In this document: piece after piece, positions 1 to 7,377 of the stretch | Numbering within the stretch: position 1 is the first letter of the stretch | Layout: each line of letters opens with the position of its first letter | Assembly (NCBI GenBank): GCA_030674155.1 | Contig: CM060339.1 | Location: 43,484,224 to 43,494,223, forward strand | Origin: Stramonita haemastoma | Lineage: Eukaryota; Mollusca; Gastropoda; Neogastropoda; Muricidae | Direction of reading: 5' to 3' | DNA: 10,000 bases | Position numbers and translations under genes: made by a program | Notes under the pieces: model-generated | The model's database searches: none | Told to the model about the DNA's origin: nothing | The model's input: only the letters and a program-made list of their open reading frames with translations

Positions 1-330
<330 letters not shown>

Positions 331-631
331 AAGGGGACTTAACAGTCCAAGCAAGAGCAAAGAAGAGATAACTCCTGACAGCTAAGAAGGATGCCATTGC
401 AGCAAAGCTAATTCTATTGAAAAATCCCCCAAATCCCCACGTCCCCCCCCCCCACTTCCTCCCCCCCCCCCCCCCCCCCTCACCCATTCCCTGTCTTTAA
501 GAAAAAAAAATCAACACAAAAACTTTTGGCTCAAAATCAGAGGAAGAAACAAAAAAAAAAACGTGGAAAGAAAAGAAAGTCATTTAACAAAGGCACTAAG
601 TCAGTTAGCTCTTTTTCTTTTGTCTGATCCT
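331..631. other. intronic sequence with poly-C runs, no gene seen
   Basis: Non-repetitive stretch apart from two cytosine runs (443-453, 11 C; 461-479, 19 C). On the sense strand of the robo gene these are G-runs. Nothing coding or RNA-like was recognised. Confidence 0.6.
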
Positions 632-990
632 TTGTGTTTGTTTATTTAATGTGTGTTTGTGTTTGTTTATTTAATGTGTGTTTGTGTTTGATTTATTTAA
701 TGTGTTTTGTTGTTTATTTAAAGTGTGTTTGTGTTTGTTTATTTAATGTGTGTTTGTGTTTGTTTATTTAATGTGTGTTTTGTTTTTTATTTATGTGTGT
801 TTGTGTTTGTTTATTTAATGTGTGTTTGGTTTTATTTATTGTTTGTGTTTGTTTATGTTGTGTGTTTGTTTATTAATGTGTGTGTTGTGTTTTGTTTATT
901 TAATTGTGTGTGTTTGTTTATTTAATGTGTGTTTGTGTTTGTTTATTTCAATGTGAGTTTGTGTTTGTTTTAATTCATGGTGTGTGTTTT
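632..990. repeat. GTTT-rich minisatellite, about 25-nt unit
   Basis: Direct tandem copies of a unit close to AATGTGTGTTTGTGTTTG followed by TTTATTT. There are roughly a dozen copies, with length variants between 800 and 900. Open frames here are repeat-driven. Confidence 0.9.
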
Positions 991-1523
991 TGTGTGTTTT
1001 GTTTTTATTTCATTTTTCTGGCCCAGGCCAAAAGCTGTGTCAGTTATTGATGCCAGCTGATTGCCAAGGCCTACACTGAAATATTGTTATGTTGGAAAAT
1101 GTTGCGTTGAGATTGCCTTCAGCCAAGAGCATAATAACCTGAACTCTCCTTTATTAAAGGAGAAAAACATCTTTTCAGTCGGAGTATGGCTGCCTATATG
1201 GCGAGGCACTTGAAAACAGTCCTCCACAGAAATTTCTCATTCATTCAGTGTGCAATTTCAATCTCACACTGATTCCCTGGTGGGATGAGTGAGTCAGAGT
1301 GGCACATTCTGGCTGACAGACCCCCAGAGTGTTAACTGGGGAACGCACAACAACAACAATAACAACAACACACAACAAAAAAACAACGTTTGATATCTGT
1401 GTGTATGCAGAGAAGAATATTTACGTTTATTTTGTTTGTTATTGTTGGTTGTTTTTCTGGGGGGTTGTTCTTGGCTTAAGTGTCAATGTTCCCCAATTGG
1501 TGAGAATTTTGTGTACGTGTATG
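991..1523. other. unique intronic block, no gene recognised
   Basis: Complex, non-repetitive sequence of balanced composition (1016-1340), then an AAC-rich patch (1348-1386) and T-rich sequence. Neither strand gives a convincing exon: no Ig or FN3 motif and no long open frame flanked by good splice sites. It could be a regulatory block or a decayed repeat. Confidence 0.5.
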
Positions 1524-1850
1524 TTTTTGCCCAGCATGAAGGCAGCCGCATTCCGACTTCGGAAATGCATGCTGGGTATGTTCATGTTTCCGTAACCCCA
1601 CTGAACGCCGATATGAATTACGGGATAATTACTCAACGTGCATATTTGATCTTCTGCCTGTGAGCATAGACACGAAAGGAATGAAGGCACTGGCAGGTCT
1701 GCACTTGAAGTTGACCTGGAATATCGTCAAAAAAAATCCCCACCCTCAACTTTTAAGACGCCAATGCCAAGATTCAAACCCACGACTTCACAGACCCCCA
1801 AGCGACTGAGGTCGAACGGTCTTAACACTCGGCTACAGCATTCGTCACAG
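1524..1850 (-). mobile_element. tRNA-derived SINE, mollusc type
   Basis: On the minus strand the element starts near 1850 with a tRNA-like head: an A-box-like TAGCCGAGTGTT (1835-1824) and a B-box-like GGGTTTGAATCTT (1781-1769). Their spacing suits a tRNA with a long variable arm (Leu or Ser class). The body runs down to about 1524 and includes, on the plus strand, GCATGCTGGGTATGTTCATG and CACTGGCAGGTCTGCAC. I recognise this body as resembling a family widespread in gastropod genomes. It is a fossil copy with no protein and no clear target-site duplication. Family assignment is from memory. Confidence 0.7.
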
Positions 1851-2417
1851 CAGAAGTTCCCCTCACTGACTGAAGGCTCAAGGGTCATCTGCAGGGGTCA
1901 GGAGAGGTCACAGCTGTGGACCGTCCAAAGTCAGAGAGGCCATCACACCCATCCGTTAAAAGTCAGACTTTGGGAGAACTTTTTTATACTCTGGAGAAAT
2001 AACTGAACAACTGGGGGAAAAAATTATGTTATTAAAAACTATCCTCTTAGTTTGACTAATCTTTTGAACTCTGTACCGCCCTTATAACTCTGTTACTGCC
2101 TTTGCTCAACTTGGGCTTTTTCTTTCAGGTCTCGTTTTTGTTCTGTTCTGTTTTGTTTTGTGGTTGTTGCTTTTTTTTTTCAATTTTTATCAATTTGCAT
2201 TTTCTTGTTTGCTAAATGTTTTCTGCTGGTCATGAATTATTTGGTTTCGTTTCAGACAAAAAGTTGGTAAAGTTAAAACTGTCTTCTTCAACATATTTTC
2301 TTGTTTGTTTGTTGGGTTATTTATCTTCTGTAGTTTTTACATATATATATCTTATTTGGCTTAGCTTTGTGCTAATCCTTGAACCTGCCTTCACCTTTGT
2401 AACATCGCCGTTATATT
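1851..2417. other. AT-rich intronic sequence, no gene recognised
   Basis: Starts with a moderately GC-rich stretch (1860-1975), then T-rich sequence with runs such as TTTTTTTTTT near 2171-2180. No splice-flanked Robo-like coding segment is seen on the minus strand. Confidence 0.5.
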
Positions 2418-2427
2418 CTCCTCTCTC

Positions 2428-2487
<60 letters not shown>

Positions 2488-2499
2488 TTGTTATCTTCT

Positions 2500-2593
<94 letters not shown>

Positions 2594-2655
2594 CTCCTCT
2601 CTCTCCCCCCCCTCTCCTCTCTCTCCCTCTCCCTCTCTCCTCTCTCTCTCTCCCC
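2418..2655. repeat. (CT)n microsatellite
   Basis: CT dinucleotides with occasional CCT breaks. It is the reverse complement of the (GA)n tract at 2941-3160 less than 300 nt away. Confidence 0.97.
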
Positions 2656-2800
2656 TACATTCTTGTTCTTCTTCTTGTTCTTCTTCTTGTTCTTCTTCTT
2701 CTTGTTCTTCTTCTTCTTCTTCTTCTTCTTCTCTTTTCTTCTTCTTCTTCTACTACTACTACTTCTTCTTCGTCTTTGTCTTTGTCTTCCGTCTTCTTCC
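2656..2800. repeat. (TTC)n / (TAC)n trinucleotide tract
   Basis: Runs of TTC and TTG-TTC followed by TAC x4 near 2750 and further TTC/GTC. It abuts the (CT)n tract. Confidence 0.93.
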
Positions 2801-2940
2801 TTCTTGTATTATTATTCCTGATCTTTTCCTGTGCCTGTAACTCTGCTGAAGGTCTGACCACTGGCCTCAGCCCACACAATCATGCTGACTTCAGTGCAGT
2901 TCATTTGAAGATTCATGAAACCAATTTCGAATCTGCTTGA
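2801..2940. other. short unique spacer between CT and GA tracts
   Basis: About 140 nt of non-repetitive sequence separating two complementary microsatellites. No coding signal was recognised. It would be the loop of any CT/GA foldback. Confidence 0.5.
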
Positions 2941-2950
2941 AAAAAAAGAG

Positions 2951-3045
<95 letters not shown>

Positions 3046-3066
3046 AGAGAGAGGAGAAGAGAGAAG

Positions 3067-3150
<84 letters not shown>

Positions 3151-3160
3151 GAGAGAAACA
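2941..3160. repeat. (GA)n microsatellite
   Basis: Nearly pure GA over about 220 nt with a few GGA and AAGA interruptions. The RERERE and SLSLSL frames across it are not genes. Confidence 0.97.
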
Positions 3161-3202
3161 AAGGCAGTAGAAATTTCTAGCACAGAATTTCCAGAAAGTG
3201 GT

Positions 3203-3412
3203 CACACACACGCACACACACACTCACACACACACACACACAACAAACACACACACACATACACCCACCCACACCACACAAAACACACACACACAACATG
3301 TACCCACCCACCCACACCCACACACCCACACCCACACACACAGACACACACACACACACACATCAAACACACAAACACACACAACACACCACACATCACA
3401 CAACACACAGAA
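3203..3412. repeat. (CA)n microsatellite, compound
   Basis: CA dinucleotides mixed with CCCA and ACAA units. On the gene's sense strand it is a (TG)-rich tract starting about 15 nt after the donor of the FN3-1 second-half exon. Confidence 0.97.
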
Positions 3413-3427
3413 AACCAACTCACTCAC

Positions 3428-3578
3428 CCTGAATCTCAATAGGATCGGAGGGGTCGCTGGGCTCGCTGACCCCGAAAGCATTCTGGGCACGTACGATGAA
3501 GATGTAGCTGGTCTCCGGCTTGAGGTGGTGCACAGTGAAGCTGCTCTCCTGCACAGAGTCTGACACCCTCACCCAGCC
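3428..3578 (-). CDS. robo: Robo FN3-1 second half (exon)
   Basis: This 151-nt exon encodes 50 codons: GWVRVSDSVQESSFTVHHLK, then PETSYIFIVRAQNAFGVSEP, then SDPSDPIEIQ. This is the second half of an FN3 domain: the L.P.T.Y.F.VRA.N..G.S.PS pattern is very close to Robo FN3-1, where (L)(K/R)PNT.Y.F.VRA.N..G(L/I)SDPS is typical. The acceptor is CCCCCCTCAG at 3588-3579 with a good pyrimidine tract, and the donor is G|GTGAGTGAG (GT at 3427-3426). It leaves in phase 1. The exon is bracketed by complementary microsatellites on both sides and has a (TCAA)n retroelement-like tail about 30 nt upstream of its acceptor. The open frame runs through the acceptor upstream to 3617, which is intronic readthrough and not counted. 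Confidence 0.9.
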
Positions 3579-3609
3579 CTGAGGGGGGAGGACAGACACA
3601 GCAGCCAGG

Positions 3610-3640
<31 letters not shown>

Positions 3641-3750
3641 TTTATTTTCAGATGGTACATTGAATAAGCATCGATTTGCTTTTTTTCCATCAAGCCATCT
3701 ATCTAAAGAAAAGAAAAAAATCAAAACAGCAACAGGTCAGAGGAGGAGAG
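3610..3750 (-). mobile_element. possible retroelement 3' end with (TTGA)n tail
   Basis: On the minus strand, GAAAATAAAATTTTGA runs into about seven TTGA repeats (3637-3610). An AATAAA followed by a simple tetranucleotide tail resembles the 3' end of some non-LTR retroelements. The upstream extent (to about 3750) and family are not recognised. The tail ends about 30 nt before the splice acceptor at 3580-3579. Confidence 0.4.
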
Positions 3751-3827
3751 TCAGTGAAGTCTGCAGGTGTTTTGTCTGTCTGTTTCATGTATGTATCTCC
3801 CGGGCCTGGGTTGGTTGGCTGGTTGGT

Positions 3828-3910
3828 TGGTTAAGGGTGGTGGTGGTGGTGGTGTGGAGTGTGTGTGTGTGTGTGTGTGTGGATGGGTGGGTGGGTGGGT
3901 GTGTGGGTAG

Positions 3911-3927
<17 letters not shown>
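3828..3927. repeat. (GGT)n/(GT)n microsatellite
   Basis: GGT repeats (about 3836-3852), then GT dinucleotides with GGGT units. It reads (CA)n on the gene's sense strand, upstream of the FN3-1 second-half exon. Confidence 0.95.
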
Positions 3928-3962
<35 letters not shown>

Positions 3963-4048
3963 CAAGAGAGGACAGAGAGAGAGAGACAGAGAGAGACAGA
4001 GAGAGAGAGACAGAGAGACAGAGAGACAGAGAGAGAGAACAGAGAGAC

Positions 4049-4084
<36 letters not shown>

Positions 4085-4170
4085 CAGAGAGAGAGAGAAG
4101 AGAAAGACAGAGAGAAGACAGAGAGAACAGAGAGAGAGAGAGATAGAGAGAGAAAGACACAGAGAGAGAG
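3926..4170. repeat. (GA)n microsatellite with GACA interruptions
   Basis: About 245 nt of GA broken by CAGA and AAGA units, directly continuing from the (GT)n tract. Confidence 0.96.
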
Positions 4171-4263
4171 TGTTTTGTGTGTGTTATGTGTGAGGAAATG
4201 GGGAGTGGAGTGTTATTGGTGTTGATAGTCAATATAAGAGGCAGCAGTAGAAGTGGTATAAAC
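4171..4263. other. short spacer, no gene recognised
   Basis: G-rich then AT-rich sequence between two microsatellites. No feature was seen. Confidence 0.4.
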
Positions 4264-4402
4264 ATCACCACCATCATTATCTCCCTCTATTATTATCACC
4301 GTGACCACACACATCATCATCATCATCATCATCATCTCATCATCATCATCATCATCATCATCTGATCATCATCATCGCCGTTACCATCATCACACCACCA
4401 CC
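4264..4402. repeat. (ATC)n trinucleotide tract
   Basis: CATCAT and ATC repeats, nearly pure from about 4312 to 4376, ending in ACC repeats. Confidence 0.95.
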
Positions 4403-4407
4403 AGAAG

Positions 4408-4856
4408 TAGTAGGCACCCATCAGTCTCAGAAGACTATGGAGTTGCGCTCTAGTCTTTAGAGCGCAAAAGCCTGGGTACGTAAGTATGGAGGGAAAGCTG
4501 TTACCCATGCAGCAGACCCCCCTCTCCACGCCACTGGAATGGTCCAATAGAAAGGCAATGACCCAATACGAATGGTTCCAGTACCGTCGCAGGAGCCCCA
4601 GTAACGTTGCTATATACAGCCACGAACCGCTCCTCAGGGATGGTGTCTAAACATCGACACCTGTGTGCATGATGGTTTTTAATAATTTTGTCATCCACTC
4701 CTACCGGCACACGATGGCCTGCTCTTCCGAAAGGCGGAACGGGGTTTTAACGTGTGCGCAAGATGTTCTGTTTGCGGTCGCACACAGGGCCTCGGTTTAT
4801 AGTCTCACCCAAATGACTTTGACATTCAGTTCGTTTTTTTCGTCAAACTGGAAGAA
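4408..4856. mobile_element. candidate interspersed repeat with internal hairpin
   Basis: A compact block of complex sequence set between two trinucleotide tracts. It holds a perfect 10-bp hairpin (TTGCGCTCTA 4443-4452 against TAGAGCGCAA 4458-4467). Downstream are segments such as CCGAAAGGCGGAACGGGGTT (from 4727) and GCCTCGGTTTATAGTCTCA (from 4789), which I associate from memory with dispersed repeats in mollusc genomes. Both strands have short open frames, but none has recognisable domains or splice context. No transposase, tRNA head or terminal repeats are evident. Confidence 0.45.
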
Positions 4857-5012
4857 ATCACCACCACCACCATTATCATTATTACAACCATCACCACCAC
4901 AACACCACCACCACCACCACCACCACCCTCACCACCACAACCACCAATCCATCCACCTCACCCCCCCTCACCCCCCCCCCCCCCCCCCCCCCCCACCACA
5001 CAACACACACAC
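4857..5012. repeat. (CCA)n tract, poly-C run and (CA)n
   Basis: ACC/CAC repeats to about 4960, C7 (4961-4967), C24 (4971-4994), then CACACA. On the gene's sense strand it is a TG tract followed by G24, starting within 10-25 nt of a splice donor. Confidence 0.95.
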
Positions 5013-5018
5013 ACTCAC

Positions 5019-5193
5019 ATCGGGGTCTGGAAGCTGAAGTAGTCCACCAGGTAGGCAGTGACGGGGGATTTGGCCAGGTCCCTCTCCCCCTGCCAGGCCA
5101 GGTGCACTGACGTGTCGTCCACTCCCGTCACCTCGGGTTTGGAGGGCGCGTCCGGGAACGCGGAGGGCTTGGGCATGCGGTGAAGGGCCTGCT
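5019..5193 (-). CDS. robo: Robo Ig5-FN3 linker and FN3-1 first half (exon)
   Basis: This 175-nt exon follows TTTTACAG at 5201-5194. It encodes QALHRMPKPSAFPD, then APSKPEVTGVDDTSVHLAWQ and the segment AYLVDYFSFQTP. APSKPEVT(D/G)V followed by T(V/S)..L.WQ and a (Y)(I/L)(I/V)(E/D).FS strand is the start of Robo FN3-1. The only visible donor is CCGAT|GTGAGT (GT at 5018-5017), so the exon ends two bases into a codon, while the next exon starts in phase 0. One missing base, for example a G at either edge, would give a P-M-G-W join of the length usual in Robo. Just beyond the donor the sense strand has (TG)n and then a run of 24 G (plus-strand C at 4971-4994). The identity is secure; the exact 3' edge is uncertain. 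Confidence 0.88.
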
Positions 5194-5244
5194 CTGTAAA
5201 ACGGGGGTTTGGGTTTTGTTTGGTTTTTTAAGTGAGGAGATTGG

Positions 5245-5490
5245 ATGTTATTAATAATATATTAATATAATAATGATGATGGAGATGATGATGATGATGA
5301 TTATAATAATATAATAATAATAATAATAATAATAAATAATAGATAACAATCATCATATCATCATCATCATGATATACAAAACAAAATAATAATATAATAA
5401 TAATAATAATAATATAATATAACAATCATATATATCATAATATAAAAAAAAAAATATAATATAATAATAATAACAACAACAACAAAACAA
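5245..5490. repeat. (AAT)n/(ATG)n/(AAC)n compound microsatellite
   Basis: AT-rich trinucleotide tract: TAA and ATA units, ATG repeats near 5270-5298, more AAT to about 5415, and AAC units at 5470-5490. Confidence 0.95.
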
Positions 5491-5761
5491 CAAATGAAAT
5501 TTATATAGAACTTTATCTTGCGCTATATCTTCTAGCGCTATATACCTGTTCTGCTATTCGTAAGGGTAGGCCACTGTGTACCAGTGGGTACAGATGACAA
5601 GATTTATAAAACTGCATACACACGGGAGTGGATGTAAAAAAGGACACGAGTGCTTATTCAAATATCCTCCATATATAGAAAAATCAAATAACAAACAAAT
5701 AAATAAATATATGAAAATACAACAATATTAATCAACTGATTTTTTTAAAAACAACATATTA
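5491..5761. other. AT-rich intron, possible short dispersed repeats
   Basis: Contains GCGCTATATCTTCTAGCGC (5521-5539), a 6-bp stem hairpin, next to a trinucleotide tract. Also contains the CTGCATACACACGGG block (from 5612) that has a relative in the intron near 6836. No coding exon was found. Confidence 0.5.
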
Positions 5762-5787
5762 TACACACACACATACACACACACACC
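5762..5787. repeat. (CA)n short tract
   Basis: CACACACACATA-type repeat downstream, in the gene's sense, of the Ig5 second-half exon. Confidence 0.85.
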
Positions 5788-5856
5788 ACGCAGCACAAAG
5801 TAAAAACAAAATCCACAAACACATAGGGACAGCAGAGAACACCCTGAGGCACTCAC

Positions 5857-5946
5857 TAGCTGCAGTCAGTGTGGCTTTCCACGATGTCTCCCCTGTTTCA
5901 CTGATGGCTGTACATGTGTACACTGCCGTGTCCGCTGATCTCAAAT
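5857..5946 (-). CDS. robo: Robo Ig5 domain, second half (exon)
   Basis: A short 90-nt exon with phase 1 at both ends. The acceptor is TTGTGTGCAG ending at 5947, and the donor is A|GTGAGT with GT at 5856-5855. It encodes LRSADTAVYTCTAISETGET followed by SWKATLTAA: the D.A.Y.C motif with the second cysteine of Ig5, then the G strand. Robo Ig5 in vertebrates has the corresponding GDTGRYTC and SGEATWSA features. The final A joins AG of the next exon to form lysine (AAK/QALHR). The exon is too short to be found by length alone and is supported by family motif, splice sites and phase. Downstream on the sense strand a short (TG) tract lies at 5790-5762. Confidence 0.9.
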
Positions 5947-5950
5947 CTGC

Positions 5951-6304
5951 ACACAAGCAAACACCACATTTTATCAGTTCATAAAACTGGCAACCCCCCA
6001 AAAAAAAAAACAATACAACAAAAACAAGTTTTGCAAACTTCAGACTTTGTGAAAAATAAAAGATACACAAATATTATATCTATCTTGATGAGGGGGCTGA
6101 AAAAAGACAAGTTATTGATAAAAAAAACGCTTGGTAAAATGATTGGTAAAATAACAGCTTTGCAATTTGCTGAAATCAACCCTTTGGATTTTTGATAGGA
6201 TAGACGGTAAGGAGTACGATAAAGGAATGTAAAAACAAATCAAAATGCGCGCACACAAACATACAACCACCCACCTCCATCACTGTCCTTATTTCAACCC
6301 CTTT
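5951..6304. other. AT-rich intron, nothing recognised
   Basis: Intron between the two Ig5 exons, from just upstream of the 5946 acceptor: A-rich runs at 5999-6010 and 6119-6127. No gene or repeat family was recognised. Confidence 0.5.
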
Positions 6305-6487
6305 ACACACACACGCACGCACGCACGCACCACGCGCCGCGCACACACACACACACCACACCACCACTCACCACACCACGACGACGCACACCACACACAC
6401 AACATCAACATCACACACTCACACAACACACACACCACACACACACACACACAACACACACACACACACACACACACACCACACACT

Positions 6488-6521
<34 letters not shown>

Positions 6522-6565
6522 ACACACACACACACACCACACCACACTAACACTAACACACACGC
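6305..6565. repeat. (CA)n microsatellite, compound
   Basis: CACG units near 6311-6330, then CA with CCA and CAA interruptions. It reads (TG)n on the sense strand and lies immediately after the Ig5 first-half donor. Confidence 0.96.
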
Positions 6566-6573
6566 CAACCTAC

Positions 6574-6771
6574 CCGAGATTTGCAGGGTGCCGGAGTTGA
6601 GAATAGTGACCCGGGGGTCGGTTCCCAGGAGAGGGGTGCCATCCTTGTACCAGCGGATGAGGGGCGGGGGATCCCCTGTGGCCTGACAGGGCAGCATGGC
6701 CACCTCCTTCAGCTGCAGGGTTTGATTCTGGGGCCCCGTCATGATCAGAGGTGGGGGCCGTTTGTCTTCAT
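6574..6771 (-). CDS. robo: Robo Ig5 domain, first half (exon)
   Basis: This 198-nt exon is phase 1 at both ends and follows GTGACAG at 6778-6772. It encodes (D)EDKRPPPLIMTGPQNQT, then the first Ig cysteine in AMLPCQATGDPPP, the core tryptophan in LIRWYKDGTPL, and TILNSGTLQIS. Known Robo Ig5 domains start with RPPPVI..GP.NQT and have C.ATG.P.P...W.KDG, so the match is strong. The donor is G|GTAGGT at 6573-6568, followed within about 15 nt on the sense strand by a long (TG)-rich tract. The split codon G+AT joined to the next exon gives aspartate, producing ISDLRSADTAVYTC, a typical Ig E-to-F strand. No internal stop is present. The acceptor side is only modestly pyrimidine-rich close to the AG, with (CT)n further upstream. 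Confidence 0.92.
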
Positions 6772-6893
6772 CTGTCACCGCACAGAGAGAGGAAAGGTAG
6801 GAGGACTTTTAGCAACAGGTGACATTTACGAAAGCTGCTTACACACGGGGATTGGTTGTAAAAAAAAAGTGCATAAATCCTTATTCCATTATC

Positions 6894-6907
6894 CTGTGTG
6901 TGTGTGT

Positions 6908-6987
<80 letters not shown>

Positions 6988-7030
6988 CGAGACAGACAGA
7001 AGAGAGAAGACAGACAGACAGACAGACAGA

Positions 7031-7069
<39 letters not shown>

Positions 7070-7071
7070 GC
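6894..7071. repeat. (GT)n-(GA)n-(GACA)n compound microsatellite
   Basis: GT at 6894-6906, GA at 6910-6987 and GACA/CAGA tetranucleotides to about 7071. It lies in the intron between Ig4 and Ig5. Confidence 0.96.
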
Positions 7072-7154
7072 ACCCAAAAAAAGTCTTTAAAAAACCCTTC
7101 GAACTTTTGACAATAACAACCATCCATAGCCACAATCTCCCTACGTTTTCTCAC

Positions 7155-7313
7155 CTGAGACAGTGACGGTGGCCAAGCTTTCTCACTGCCCAGCACATTG
7201 AGCCCTTGGCACACGTACTGCCCCTCGTCTTCGTACTGGATGTCACGGATACGTAACGTACCGTCCTCCGACACCGAGTACCGCCCGTTTTCATGGTTGG
7301 GGAACATGAGGTG
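7155..7313 (-). CDS. robo: Robo Ig4 domain, second half (exon, one base short)
   Basis: The exon begins after TTTTCCAG and reads HLMFPNHENGRYSVSEDG, then the TLRIRDIQ strand and the second Ig cysteine in EGQYVCQGLNVLGS. Family Robo Ig4 ends in a similar RYSVS..G.L.I..VQ..D.G.Y.C..LNV.GS pattern. The donor is TCAG|GTGAGA with GT at 7154-7153. Odd: the frame giving the Ig fold runs on as EKAWPPSLSQ, which is not Ig-like and leaves in phase 0, whereas the next exon needs phase 1. Shifting frame by one base near 7177-7187 gives SLATVTVS, a normal Ig G-strand, and leaves in phase 1 as required. The exon is 159 nt and 160 would be consistent. I infer a one-base deletion, from sequencing error or real mutation. 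Confidence 0.88.
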
Positions 7314-7377
7314 CTGGAAAACAAGAGACAGAAAGAAACTGTGGGTTAAAAACTATAATTATCCAGTCAGTAAACAG

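Noticed and set aside
1769..1845. Functional tRNA gene
   Set aside because: A- and B-box-like words exist, but the acceptor stem and arms do not form cleanly and the sequence continues into a SINE body.
1439..2006. Small coding genes on either strand
   Set aside because: The open frames lie on the SINE and its flank, with no recognisable domain or signal.
2812..3223. Long open frames of SLSL, RERE or VCVCV repeats, here and over other microsatellites (2-487, 3831-4277, 6768-7090, 8156-8421, 9657-9998)
   Set aside because: They arise from dinucleotide or trinucleotide repeats that are open in several frames on both strands, with no domains or splice context.
3579..3617. Upstream extension of the FN3-1 second-half exon
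   Set aside because: The frame stays open to 3617, but the CCCCCCTCAG acceptor and the Robo alignment place the exon start at 3578.
4501..5037. Open frames on both strands of the 4.4-4.85 kb block
   Set aside because: Short, overlapping on opposite strands, no domain, and placed in a probable dispersed repeat and a CCA tract.
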